This document shows, in pieces, positions 1 to 8,743 of a stretch of DNA of 64,000 nucleotides. The notes under the pieces are model-generated. The model saw nothing but the letters and a program-made list of their open reading frames with translations. It ran no database searches and was not told the DNA's origin. The stretch comes from JAJFUV01 sp964561215. Its GTDB lineage: Bacteria; Acidobacteriota; Terriglobia; Bryobacterales; Bryobacteraceae. The stretch spans positions 1 through 64,000 of the forward strand of contig CAZLOS010000006.1 of assembly GCA_964561215.1 (NCBI GenBank), given 5' to 3'. Both the position numbers and the translations under genes were made by a program. The stretch's first letter is position 1. Each line of letters opens with the position of its first letter.

Positions 1-195
1 TTCGACCTCGTAGCCGACCCGCACGAGATGCGCGACCTGGCGGGCGATCCGGTCCACGCGGCGCTGCTGGCCGAGTGGCGCTCGCGAATGTTGGAACACC
101 TGAGCGTGCGCGGGGAGAAGTGGGTGACGGGCGGGAAGCTGCAGGCGCGACCCGAACGCCAGCTCTATTCGCCGAACTACCCGGGCAAAGCGTGA
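1..195 (+). CDS. Sulfatase family protein, C-terminal end (partial)
   Basis: The window opens inside a reading frame that ends with TGA at 193-195. The 64 visible residues begin FDLVADPHEMRDLAGDP, which resembles the 'LYDLxxDPxExxNLA' block near the end of type I sulfatases, and finish with LYSPNYPGKA. Sulfatases of this family remove sulfate esters from glycans and are usually secreted, which would suit the glycosidases elsewhere in the window. The catalytic Cys/Ser motif lies outside the window, so activity cannot be judged. The call rests on the tail only. Confidence 0.6.
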   Translation, partial: FDLVADPHEMRDLAGDPVHAALLAEWRSRMLEHLSVRGEKWVTGGKLQARPERQLYSPNYPGKA

Positions 196-228
196 GAGGG
201 AAGGCAATCACGCGATACTGGTAGTGTC

Positions 229-2082
229 GTGAGTGTTTCACGCATCACTGCCCTTCTTCTGGTTGCCGTCGCTTTTGGCCATGCCGCGCCGCTTGCGCGC
301 ATTGTGATCGACTACCCGGCCGACGGCGCCATTTTTCCGCCGGAGATCATTCCGCCCGCATTCGAATGGCGCGACGGTTCGAAAGCGGTGGCCACGTGGC
401 GGATCGCCATCTCGTTCGGCGACGGCGCGCCCGGAATCGTGACCTTGACCAAGGGCCCCCGGCCGAAGATAGGCGAAATCGATCCGGATTGCGTGGCCGA
501 CACGAATGAGCTGCCGCGCCTCACGGCACGCCAGTCCGCCGCGCATACCTGGACTCCCGATGCGACAACCTGGGAGACCATCAAGAGACGGTCCAAGGAC
601 GGCGCCGCCACTGTCACCATCACGGGTCTAGGCGGCGCAAAACCGGGCGTGGCGGTCTCGCGCGGGCGCGTTCGCATCCGCACCTCTAACGATCCGGTCG
701 GTGCGCCCATCTTTTACCGCGACGTCCCGCTGATGCCCTCGGAATTGAAGAAGGGCGTCATCAAGCCCTTGTCGGCCGCCGCGGTGCCGCTCATCATGTG
801 GCGTATCCGCAACATCGGCGAGCGGCGCGGCCGCGTCGTGATGGAAAACGTGCCGGTGTGCGCCAATTGCCACTCGTTTTCGGCCGACGGCAAAACCATG
901 GGCATGGACTTCGACGGTCTGGGCAACAACAAGGGGCGCTACATGCTGGTTCCCGTCGAACAGCGCATGCAGATCCGCGACGAGAACATCGTGCAGTGGA
1001 GCTCCAACGAGCGCCGTCTGAAAGGCGCCATCCGCGTGGGCTTCATGTCGCAGGTTTCTCCGGACGGGCGCTTCGTGGCAACCACTGTGAATCCGGCCGC
1101 CATCGACAGCACGGATTCCGCGGAGCCACCCAGCAACTATTACGTCGCCAACTTCAAGGACTACAAGTTCCTGCAGGTCTTCTATCCGACGCGCGGCATC
1201 CTGTGCTGGTACAGCCGCGAGACCGGCGTGCTGGCGCCGCTTCCAGGCGCCGACGACCGGCGATATGTCCAGATGGGTGGGGTCTGGAGCCCGGACGGCA
1301 AGTACCTGGTGTTCGCGCGCGCCCAGGCCCAGGATCCGGATCCGAAAGGCGCGCCGATGGCGCAGTCGGCCAACGACCAAAACGAGCTTCAGATCCGCTA
1401 CGATCTCTACCGCGTGCCGTTCAACGGCGGCAAGGGCGGCGCGGCGGTGCCTATCGCCGGTGCGTCGGCCAACGGGATGAGCAACAGCTTTCCCAAGGTT
1501 TCGCCCGACGGCCGCTGGACAGTGTACGTGCGCGCGCGCAACGGGCTACTGATGCGTCCCGACAGCGAACTGTGGATCGTGCCGGCCGGAGGCGGCGCGG
1601 CGCGGCGCATGCGCGCGAACACCAGGCTCATGAATTCCTGGCACAGCTTTTCGCCCAACGGGCGGTGGCTGGTCTTCTCTTCGAAGAGCGAGTCGCCGTA
1701 CACGCGCATGTACCTCACACACATCGACCAGGACGGCAACGACAGCCCGGCCATCCACATCGACGACGCCACCGCGGCCAATCGCGCTGTGAACATCCCG
1801 GAGTTTGTGAACATCGCGTCGGGGCAGATGCAGAGCATCGGCGGGCCGGCGCTTGAATACTTCCAACTGCTCAACAGCGCTATGTATTTGCAGAAGCGCC
1901 ATCGCTACGACGAAGCCATCGTGAAGTGGAAGAAGTTGCTCGAACTTCAGCCGGACGACGAAGCGGCGCACCAGAACCTCGGTATGCTGCTGGTCTACAC
2001 GGGCCGCCGCCAGGAGGCCGCCGAGCACATCCGGAAAGCCAGAGAGTTGAGGCAGCGGGCGGGCGAGACGGCGCATCCCTAA
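229..2082 (+). CDS. Secreted TolB-like beta-propeller protein with one CXXCH haem motif and C-terminal TPR
   Basis: 617 residues with a GTG start and a Sec signal peptide (residues 1-19, ending HAA). A single CANCH motif at residues 211-215 is of the c-type haem-binding kind. It is followed by repeated PDGR/SPDG blades (VSPDGRF, WSPDGKY, VSPDGRW, FSPNGRW) typical of TolB/PD40 propellers. About 65 C-terminal residues form a tetratricopeptide pair (YDEAIVKWKKLLELQPDD). The protein is therefore probably periplasmic or surface-attached and able to bind haem. Substrate and partner are unknown. It follows the sulfatase end by 33 bases and converges on the pseudogene downstream, with 4 bases of overlap. 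Confidence 0.75.
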   Translation: MSVSRITALLLVAVAFGHAAPLARIVIDYPADGAIFPPEIIPPAFEWRDGSKAVATWRIAISFGDGAPGIVTLTKGPRPKIGEIDPDCVADTNELPRLTARQSAAHTWTPDATTWETIKRRSKDGAATVTITGLGGAKPGVAVSRGRVRIRTSNDPVGAPIFYRDVPLMPSELKKGVIKPLSAAAVPLIMWRIRNIGERRGRVVMENVPVCANCHSFSADGKTMGMDFDGLGNNKGRYMLVPVEQRMQIRDENIVQWSSNERRLKGAIRVGFMSQVSPDGRFVATTVNPAAIDSTDSAEPPSNYYVANFKDYKFLQVFYPTRGILCWYSRETGVLAPLPGADDRRYVQMGGVWSPDGKYLVFARAQAQDPDPKGAPMAQSANDQNELQIRYDLYRVPFNGGKGGAAVPIAGASANGMSNSFPKVSPDGRWTVYVRARNGLLMRPDSELWIVPAGGGAARRMRANTRLMNSWHSFSPNGRWLVFSSKSESPYTRMYLTHIDQDGNDSPAIHIDDATAANRAVNIPEFVNIASGQMQSIGGPALEYFQLLNSAMYLQKRHRYDEAIVKWKKLLELQPDDEAAHQNLGMLLVYTGRRQEAAEHIRKARELRQRAGETAHP

Positions 2083-2906
2083 CGCACGCTCATCTTCACG
2101 GGGAGACGCGATGCGTTAGCAATCGTCACGACGACGTCCGCCGCGCCGTGGACGAAGGCTCCCTGTACGCCGTCCATCGTGAATACGCCGGGCTGCGCAG
2201 CGTAGGCGGCGACATCCACGGGTGCGCTCTCGATTCCGTTGTTTGAAACGACCAGCTTTGCCGTACCCGGCGCCGGCAATTCGAATGGCGCCTGAAAGTT
2301 GATCTGCTCCAAGCCGTTCACGTTGGCCAAGGCGTACAGCGGAACTTTGATTCCGTTCACGCTGACGGTGGTTCCTGCCAACTCAAGCGGCAACGGCGTG
2401 GAAGCGGCTGAGACGATACCGCTGATGCGCGTGAGTCCGGTGCCGGACAGGCTTGCAATGCCGCCGGGAGCCAGCCCCGCGGCTCCGCTTGCGGCATTCA
2501 CCACGCCTGAAGGTGCGACGGCCGGCGCGCCCGCAGCCAGCAGGTAAACATCCCCGCTTGCGTAGTCGGCGACGTAGATCTCCCCGTTCTGGTCTTCGCC
2601 GAATGTCGAGCTGCCGGCCAACGCGTCCCCCGGTAAACGAACCCGCCAATGACCGAACACCCGCCGTTCGCATGATCATATTCCGCGACTGGAAGCGTGA
2701 AGCCGGAGGTTGAACACACGGGCTGCCCGTAACAGTGCAGTCCTTCGGTCACGTTCCAGCCGTAGTTTTCGCCACCCGTGCTCGCCGCCGGCTGGAAGTT
2801 CACCGCTTCATACGTGTTCTGGCCGACGTCGGCCATGTACAGGTCGCCGGTTTCGCGGGCGCATCGAAGAAGCGCGGCGCTTGTACGCGGATCTCGCGGA
2901 ACGAGA
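2079..2906 (-). pseudogene. Remnant of a glucose/sorbosone dehydrogenase with Solibacter C-terminal domain
   Basis: On the minus strand, 2906 to about 2650 encodes the C-terminal signature of PQQ-type glucose/sorbosone dehydrogenases (GDLYMADVGQNTYEAVNFQP, then SVIGGFVYRG). The frame then shifts. The match resumes as SSTFGEDQNGEIYVADYASG, with about 35 family residues missing between the two. It runs into a domain starting VVNAASGAAGLAPGGIAS, which matches the Solibacter C-terminal family TIGR03437, and stops early. The N-terminal two-thirds, including the catalytic propeller, is absent. Near 2860-2906 family-like residues appear in different frames, so there is more than one indel. This is a decayed gene, and the domain is the best lineage marker in the window. 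Confidence 0.8.
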
Positions 2907-2974
2907 GCGGTGACGATATACTTGTGTCGGATCGGCCGCTGAAGGCGTAGTCCCTTCCCGAGGAGAATCGCTTC

Positions 2975-4357
2975 ATGAAACGACGCCAGTTCCTGAATAC
3001 CGCCACGGCGGGGAGTCTGTTCCTGCCCGGGCTCGTCCTGCGAGGACAAAACGCGCCTTCCAACAAGCTGAACATCGCGCTGATCGGCGTCTGGGGACGC
3101 GGCACGGCGCACTACGACGCCATCTCCACGCAGAACGTAGTGGCGCTTTGCGACATCAATGAGAACCGGCTTCGCGAGGCCGGGCAGCGTTGGCCGCAGG
3201 CCAAGACATACGTCGACTGGCGAAAGTGTCTGGACCAAAAAGACATCGATGCCGTGGTCATCTGCACCACGGACCACACGCACGCGTTCATCGCCAACTG
3301 GGCGTTGAACCGCCAGAAGCACGTTTATTGCGAGAAGCCGCTGGGCATCACGATCGAGGAAGTGCGCACCGTGCGCGCCAACTACGTCAGGAACCGGAAC
3401 AAGGTGGCCACGCAGCACGGCACGCAGCGTCACGCTTTTCCGAACTTCAACCGCATCCGCGAACTGATTCTCGACGGCGCGATCGGCGAGTTGAAGACCG
3501 TTTCGCTTTGGGGAACGAGGCAGATTCGCAGACCGGGCTACCTGCCCGTGGAAGGAACGCCGCCTTCGCACCTGAACTACGACCTGTGGATCGGCCCGAG
3601 CGAATACCATCCGTACAATCCGGGCTACTTCTCGGGAAGCGCCGGCTCCAATTGCCTGAATTGGAACATGTACTGGGATTTCGGCGTGGGGCAGATCGGC
3701 GACATGGGTGCGCACACCATGGACATCGCATGGAACGCCATCGACGCCAGGCTGCCGCTTTCCGCCGAGGCGGATATGGCGGCCAGCGAAAAGTTCAATC
3801 CGGAGGTCACGCCCGTCGAATTCAAGGCCACCTTCGAGCATCCGGCCAATTCCTGGCGCGGGCCGATTCGCGTGGTCTGGTATCAGGGCGGTCCCATGCC
3901 CAAATCGCCGCATCCGGCCATCGATCTGAAAACGGTCGGCCATGCCGCGCTGTTCGAGGGCACCAAGGGAGCGCTCATCGGGCACTTCGAATCCCGCATC
4001 CTGCTGCCGTCGGTCAAAGACGGCGATATGACGTATTACAAACCGCGTCCCGCCTCGCAGCTTATCCCGCCGCTCGGCTGGAAGACGCCGCCGATGCCCA
4101 CGGCCCCGGGTGCGCGTCCGGCAAGAGAATCGATCTTCCAGTGGGAATGGATCAACGCCTGTAAAACGGATCTGAAAACCTCCTGCGATTTCGTTTACGG
4201 CGGTGATCTGATCGAACAGATGCTGCTCGGGCTGGTGTCGTATCGCGTGGGCAAGAAGCTCATCTACGATGGCGACGCCGGGCGCGTGACCAACGTGGCC
4301 GAGGCGAACCAACTCCTGCGCCGCAAGTATCGTCCCGGCTGGACGTTGAACGGGTGA
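2975..4357 (+). CDS. Gfo/Idh/MocA family oxidoreductase, Tat-exported
   Basis: 460 residues. The N-terminus MKRRQFLNTATAGSLFLPG is a twin-arginine signal. A Rossmann nucleotide-binding stretch (ALIGVWGRGTA) follows at about residues 33-45, and the family's conserved CEKPLG occurs near residue 120. The C-terminal half is of the usual bacteroidete/acidobacterial secreted type (GDMGAHTMDIAWNA). Such enzymes oxidise or rearrange sugars and inositols with NAD(P), and Tat export implies delivery with cofactor bound. The substrate is not predictable. The next gene begins 23 bases downstream on the same strand and could be co-transcribed. Confidence 0.88.
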   Translation: MKRRQFLNTATAGSLFLPGLVLRGQNAPSNKLNIALIGVWGRGTAHYDAISTQNVVALCDINENRLREAGQRWPQAKTYVDWRKCLDQKDIDAVVICTTDHTHAFIANWALNRQKHVYCEKPLGITIEEVRTVRANYVRNRNKVATQHGTQRHAFPNFNRIRELILDGAIGELKTVSLWGTRQIRRPGYLPVEGTPPSHLNYDLWIGPSEYHPYNPGYFSGSAGSNCLNWNMYWDFGVGQIGDMGAHTMDIAWNAIDARLPLSAEADMAASEKFNPEVTPVEFKATFEHPANSWRGPIRVVWYQGGPMPKSPHPAIDLKTVGHAALFEGTKGALIGHFESRILLPSVKDGDMTYYKPRPASQLIPPLGWKTPPMPTAPGARPARESIFQWEWINACKTDLKTSCDFVYGGDLIEQMLLGLVSYRVGKKLIYDGDAGRVTNVAEANQLLRRKYRPGWTLNG

Positions 4358-4380
4358 ATTGAGGTTTCAAGGACGTTTAG

Positions 4381-5256
4381 GTGAGGAAAACCACATTACT
4401 GAAGCAGTACATTCTGGCTCCGGAAATCCTGGTGATACCCGGTGTGCCGGATCCGTTGTGCGCACGCATCGCTGAAATCGAAGGTTTCAAGGCGCTTTTC
4501 CTGAGTGGATACGCCTCCAGTGCGGCGTACCTGGGCGCGCCCGACGTGGGTTTGATGACCATGACCGAGATGGTCGATTGTGCGCGGCGCATCGTGAATT
4601 CGGTGGATCTTCCCGTTTTTGTCGACGGCGACAACGGGCACGGCAACACGACCAACGTCGCGCGAACAATGCGCGAGTTCGAGCGCGCCGGCGCGGCCGC
4701 CATCTTCTTCGAGGACCAGGTATCGCCAAAGCGTTGCGGCCACATGACCGGCAAACAGATTGTGAGCGAAGCGGAAATGGCGGCGAAGATCAAGTCCGCC
4801 TGCGACGCGCGCTCGGACCAGGACCTGATCGTCATGGCGCGCACCGACGCGCTGGCCATCGAAGGCATCGACCGCGCCATCGAGCGCATGCATGTTTACC
4901 TGGCGGCGGGGGCGGACATGGCGTTTGTCGAAGCGCCCAAATCGCCGGAGCAGATGCGCAAGATCACCAGCAGCATCCCGGCGCCCAACATGGCGAACAT
5001 GGTTCCGGGTGGAAGGTCGCCCGCCCTGAGCGCCGCCGAGTTGGAGCAACTCGGCTTTGCCTGCGTGGCGCACCCCACGGCGCTCAGCTACGTGATCGCG
5101 CGCGCGGCGCGGGACCTGCTCCACGACTTGAGAGAAACCGGTTCGACCCTGGTGGCCGAATCCCGCATGATGCGATTCGAGGAGTTCAACCGGCTGATCG
5201 GACTGGACGCGATCCGCACCCGTGAAGCGAGGTTGAACGCAACGCACGAAAGCTAG
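4381..5256 (+). CDS. Isocitrate lyase / PEP mutase superfamily enzyme (PrpB- or oxaloacetate-decarboxylase-like)
   Basis: 291 residues, GTG start. It has the metal-binding stretch VDGDNGHGN at residues 81-89 and the superfamily signature PKRCGH with the catalytic Cys at residue 119. Members cleave or form C-C or C-P bonds next to a carboxylate: 2-methylisocitrate lyase, oxaloacetate decarboxylase, phosphonomutases. The KRCGH form of the signature is shared by PrpB, but no prpC, prpD or acn gene lies nearby, so the exact reaction is left open. It lies 23 bases behind the oxidoreductase and converges on the RNA methyltransferase, overlapping it by 4 bases. Confidence 0.8.
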   Translation: MRKTTLLKQYILAPEILVIPGVPDPLCARIAEIEGFKALFLSGYASSAAYLGAPDVGLMTMTEMVDCARRIVNSVDLPVFVDGDNGHGNTTNVARTMREFERAGAAAIFFEDQVSPKRCGHMTGKQIVSEAEMAAKIKSACDARSDQDLIVMARTDALAIEGIDRAIERMHVYLAAGADMAFVEAPKSPEQMRKITSSIPAPNMANMVPGGRSPALSAAELEQLGFACVAHPTALSYVIARAARDLLHDLRETGSTLVAESRMMRFEEFNRLIGLDAIRTREARLNATHES

Positions 5257-6407
5257 CGCGCCAGGTCCACCACGGTCTCTATGTGGTAGGTCTGCGGGAA
5301 CAGGTCCACCATCGTGGTCCGCTCCATGCGATAGCCTCCCGCCAGCAGGAGAGCGAGATCGCGTGCCAGCGTGGCCGGATCGCAGGAGACGATGACGATG
5401 CGCGGGGCTTGCAGCCGCAGTAACTCTCGAACCACCTGCTTGCCCAGGCCGGCCCGCGGTGGGTCGACGACGATGAAGTCCGGCGTGTCCGTAACGGTTT
5501 CGAGGTACAAGTCCGCCGCGGCGCGTTCGGCACGAACCGGCAAGCCGGCGCGCTGTGCGTTGTAAGCCAGATCCTCGCAAGCGCCGGCGCCCGCTTCCAC
5601 CGCGACTACTTCAGAAAAGCGGCGGGCCAACGGGAGGCTGAACAAGCCGACTCCCGCATAGAGGTCCAGCGCTCGCTTGCCGGCCGCTGATGTCGTGACG
5701 CGTTCCACCAGGCGCCCGACCAGGAACCGGTTCACCTGGAAAAACGAGCGGCGTCCCACGCGGTACACCTCCTCGCCCACGCGGTATTCGATGGGGATGT
5801 CTTCCGCCACCGGCGCCTGCACACGTGTTTCGTCGGTGAACAGCTCAATGGATTCGACGTGACGGGGAAAGCGGCGGCCGGCGACGTTCTCTCGCAGCGC
5901 CTGGTTTATGCGCGGCGAGGCGATGGGGCACTGGTCGATGGGGCACAAGCGGTGGGAGCCGGCTTCGCGGTATCCGGTTCGGGCGCCATCGGCGTGCAGT
6001 TGAATTCGGTTGCGATAGCCGTAAGGCTCGCCGGCGATGATCTCGACGTCGTCCGGCGCCTCAATCTTCCCGACCCGGCGAAGCGTCTCGCGCAGGATCT
6101 CGCGCTTGAGGTTCAACTGCGCCTCGTAACCGGCGTGTTGATAGTGGCATCCCCCGCAGCGGCCGAAATACGGGCAGGCCGGCGTCACGCGTTCCGGCGC
6201 CGGCGCGAGAACCTCGACCGGCACCGCGCGCAGCATGCTCCGCAGGCGGCTCACCACCCGGGCGCGCACGGTTTCGCCCGGCAACACGAAGGGAATCAGG
6301 ACGATCTGGCCGTCCAACCGGGCCAGTCCGTCGCCGCCGTAAACCCACTTTTCAACCGCCAGCTCGATTTCGCCGGCGCGTGTCTTGTTTGTATCCTGCG
6401 TCGCCAT
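5253..6407 (-). CDS. TrmA/RlmD-type RNA (uracil-5-)-methyltransferase
   Basis: 384 residues from the ATG at 6407; the frame continues upstream, but that start fits the N-terminal TRAM-like domain (VEKWVYGGDGLARLDG). Cysteines for a 4Fe-4S cluster appear as CPYFGRCGGC near residue 95, with a further Cys later. The C-terminal half is a SAM methyltransferase with VDPPRAG and the nucleophile motif SCDPATLARDL. The family methylates uridine C5 in 23S rRNA (RlmD, RlmC) or tRNA (TrmA). The cluster motif points to the RlmD/RlmC branch. It is divergent from trpS with only 31 bases between the starts. Confidence 0.85.
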   Translation of the reverse strand: MATQDTNKTRAGEIELAVEKWVYGGDGLARLDGQIVLIPFVLPGETVRARVVSRLRSMLRAVPVEVLAPAPERVTPACPYFGRCGGCHYQHAGYEAQLNLKREILRETLRRVGKIEAPDDVEIIAGEPYGYRNRIQLHADGARTGYREAGSHRLCPIDQCPIASPRINQALRENVAGRRFPRHVESIELFTDETRVQAPVAEDIPIEYRVGEEVYRVGRRSFFQVNRFLVGRLVERVTTSAAGKRALDLYAGVGLFSLPLARRFSEVVAVEAGAGACEDLAYNAQRAGLPVRAERAAADLYLETVTDTPDFIVVDPPRAGLGKQVVRELLRLQAPRIVIVSCDPATLARDLALLLAGGYRMERTTMVDLFPQTYHIETVVDLAR

Positions 6408-6438
6408 CACGTACGATGAAATTTCACCCCTTATTAGC

Positions 6439-7428
6439 ATGAAAGCACGAGTCTTCTCCGGCGTCCAACCTTCCGGCAACCTTCACATCGGCAATTACCT
6501 CGGTGCGTTAAAGAGTTGGGTCAAGATTCAGTATGACTACGAATGCATCTATTGCATCGTGGATCTTCACGCGATCACGGTCCCTCAGGATCCCGCGGAA
6601 CTGCGAAAGAAGATCCGGGAAACGGCGGCGCTGTTCCTGGCGTCGGGCATCGACCCCAAGCACTCGATCGTCATGGTGCAGTCCTCGGTTCCCGAGCACG
6701 CCGAACTTTCCTGGATGCTCACGTGTGTCACCCCGGTGGGCTGGCTGCAGCGCATGACCCAGTTCAAGGCCAAGAGCGAAGCGCAGGAGACGGTGGGCGA
6801 CGGCTTGCTGCAATACCCGGTCCTGATGGCCGCCGACATTCTGCTCTACCAGGCCGCCATCGTGCCCGTGGGCGACGATCAATCGCAGCACCTCGAACTG
6901 ACGCGCGACGTGGCGCAGCGCTTCAACTCGCTGTACGGCGACACCTTTGTTGTGCCCGAAACGCACCTGCCCACCGTGGGCGCGCGCATCATGGGCCTGG
7001 ACGATCCGGAAGCCAAGATGAGCAAGTCGGCCCCGGGCTCCGGGCATGCCATCGCGCTTCTCGACCCGCCCGACGTCATCCGCAAGAAGATCATGCGCGC
7101 CACCACGGACTCGAAGCCGGCCGTCGAATTCGGCGCGCTGGGCGCGGGCGTCCAGAACCTGCTGGGCATCTTCCAGGCGTTCGGCGAGTGGTCCGACGAC
7201 CAGATGCAGAGCCATTTCGACGGCATGCGCTACGGCGATCTGAAGAAGCAGGTGGCCCAGATGGTAGTGGAAAAGCTGGCTCCCCTGCAGCAACGTTATC
7301 GCGAAATCACGGAAGAAGCGGGCTACATCGACGGCGTGCTCGCCGAAGGTGCCGCGCGCGTCGAGCCCATCGCCCGCTCTACCGTGAACCTGGTCAAGCA
7401 GCGCATGGGTCTGTACACACAATCCTGA
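6439..7428 (+). CDS. trpS: Tryptophanyl-tRNA synthetase
   Basis: 329 residues, the usual bacterial length. The start at 6439 is chosen because the class I opening MKARVFSGVQPSGNLHIGN begins there; it carries the HIGH-like HIGN motif. The KMSKS loop is present as AKMSKSAPG near residue 195. The enzyme charges tRNA-Trp with tryptophan in the cytoplasm. Its stop codon overlaps the ATG of the next gene (TGATG), so translation is likely coupled with the MFS transporter behind it. Confidence 0.96.
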   Translation: MKARVFSGVQPSGNLHIGNYLGALKSWVKIQYDYECIYCIVDLHAITVPQDPAELRKKIRETAALFLASGIDPKHSIVMVQSSVPEHAELSWMLTCVTPVGWLQRMTQFKAKSEAQETVGDGLLQYPVLMAADILLYQAAIVPVGDDQSQHLELTRDVAQRFNSLYGDTFVVPETHLPTVGARIMGLDDPEAKMSKSAPGSGHAIALLDPPDVIRKKIMRATTDSKPAVEFGALGAGVQNLLGIFQAFGEWSDDQMQSHFDGMRYGDLKKQVAQMVVEKLAPLQQRYREITEEAGYIDGVLAEGAARVEPIARSTVNLVKQRMGLYTQS

Positions 7429-8729
7429 TGGACCACCGGCCGGGCTCCCTTTCCGCATACCTTCGGCTTGTTCGCACGAACCGTAATTTCCGGCTCCTGT
7501 GGACCGCGCAGATTGTCAGCGAGATCGGAGACTGGCTTTACTCAATCGCCATCTACAGCCTGCTGTTCGAGCTGACCGGCAGCGCCCGCTCGGTGGCAAC
7601 GGCGCTAGTACTGCAGGTACTGCCTCAATTCTTTGTCGGGCCCTCGGCCGGCGTCGTCAACGACCGCATGAGCCGCAAGCGCGTCATGATCCTGGCCGAT
7701 CTCGGGCGTTCCGTCGTCGTCCTGGGCATGATCCTGGTGCAGTCGCGCGACCTCATCTGGCTGCTGTACCTGCTGCTGTTCATCGAAACGACGATGTGGG
7801 CGTTCTTCGAGCCGGGGCGTAGCGCCATTATCCCGAACATCGCATCCAACGGCCAGGAGACGTTGACGGCGAACTCGCTCAGTTCCATCACCTGGTCGGT
7901 TAATCTCGCTTTCGGGGCGACTCTGGGCGGATTCGTGGCCGTATGGTTTGGCCGCGACACGGTGTTTGTCCTCAACGCGGTCTCGTTCCTGCTCTCGGCC
8001 GTCCTCCTGCGCCGCATGCGTATCGACGAGCATCACGCCCGCAGCGACGCCCCTTTCCGCGCGCGCGACCTGGCGGATTTCTCGTCCATGCTGGAGGGAG
8101 TCCGTTACGTGAAACGGGATTCGCGCCTGCTGGCCACCCTGTTGCTGAAGGCGGGGTTGGGCCTGCTGGGTGCGCACTGGGTGATCCTGCCGGTGTTCGG
8201 CGAGCGGGTATTCCCCATCGCGATGGACGGCTTGGGACCGCGCCGCGCCGGAATGCTCGGCATGAGCCTGCTGATGGGATCGCGCGGCGTCGGCGCGCTG
8301 ATCGGCCCACTGATCGGCGGTTACTGGGCCGGGTCGCGCCAGGCACGCATGCGGGTGGGGATCTTCTGGGGCTTCCTCTCGGTGGCGGCCGGTTACATCG
8401 CCCTGGGAGTCGCGCCTACGCTCGGCTGGGCCGTAGCGACCGTAGTGCTCGCCCACGCCGGCGGTTCCCTGATCTGGGTTTTCGCAACCACCATGCTGCA
8501 ATTCCAGACCGAAGACCGTTTCCGAGGGCGGGTCTTCTCGGCCGATTTCGGATTCATGGTGATCACCATGTCGCTGGTGACCTACCTGGCGGGCATCGCC
8601 ATTGACGCGGGGCTTTCCATCCGCACGCTTTCGATCGCCGTGGGTGTCGGCGCCTTCCTACCTGCGATCCTATGGCTGCTGGCGCTGCGTCTGTGGCGCA
8701 AGCCTTCCCGCTGCACTCCGATATCATAG
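7428..8729 (+). CDS. Major facilitator superfamily transporter (EntS-like)
   Basis: 433 residues, hydrophobic almost throughout, with 10-12 predicted membrane helices. The N-terminus FRLLWTAQIVSEIGDWLYSIA and the cytoplasmic loop DRMSRKRVMILADLGRS are typical of the enterobactin-exporter-like MFS branch. It starts on the ATG that overlaps the trpS stop by one base, and the flippase-like gene follows after 14 bases, so the three probably form one operon. Export of a small molecule across the inner membrane is likely; the substrate is unknown. The reading frame also stays open upstream through trpS, but that stretch is only a shadow. Confidence 0.85.
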   Translation: MDHRPGSLSAYLRLVRTNRNFRLLWTAQIVSEIGDWLYSIAIYSLLFELTGSARSVATALVLQVLPQFFVGPSAGVVNDRMSRKRVMILADLGRSVVVLGMILVQSRDLIWLLYLLLFIETTMWAFFEPGRSAIIPNIASNGQETLTANSLSSITWSVNLAFGATLGGFVAVWFGRDTVFVLNAVSFLLSAVLLRRMRIDEHHARSDAPFRARDLADFSSMLEGVRYVKRDSRLLATLLLKAGLGLLGAHWVILPVFGERVFPIAMDGLGPRRAGMLGMSLLMGSRGVGALIGPLIGGYWAGSRQARMRVGIFWGFLSVAAGYIALGVAPTLGWAVATVVLAHAGGSLIWVFATTMLQFQTEDRFRGRVFSADFGFMVITMSLVTYLAGIAIDAGLSIRTLSIAVGVGAFLPAILWLLALRLWRKPSRCTPIS

Positions 8730-8743
8730 TAGTCAGGCACTGC

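Noticed and set aside
2498..4312. 604-codon minus-strand frame
   Set aside because: Mostly antisense to the intact Gfo/Idh/MocA gene; only its last part (below 2906) carries real dehydrogenase sequence and is listed as a pseudogene.
6543..7427. N-terminal extension of the MFS transporter by ~295 codons
   Set aside because: The stretch is an alternative frame of trpS; the hydrophobic transporter sequence begins at the ATG at 7428.
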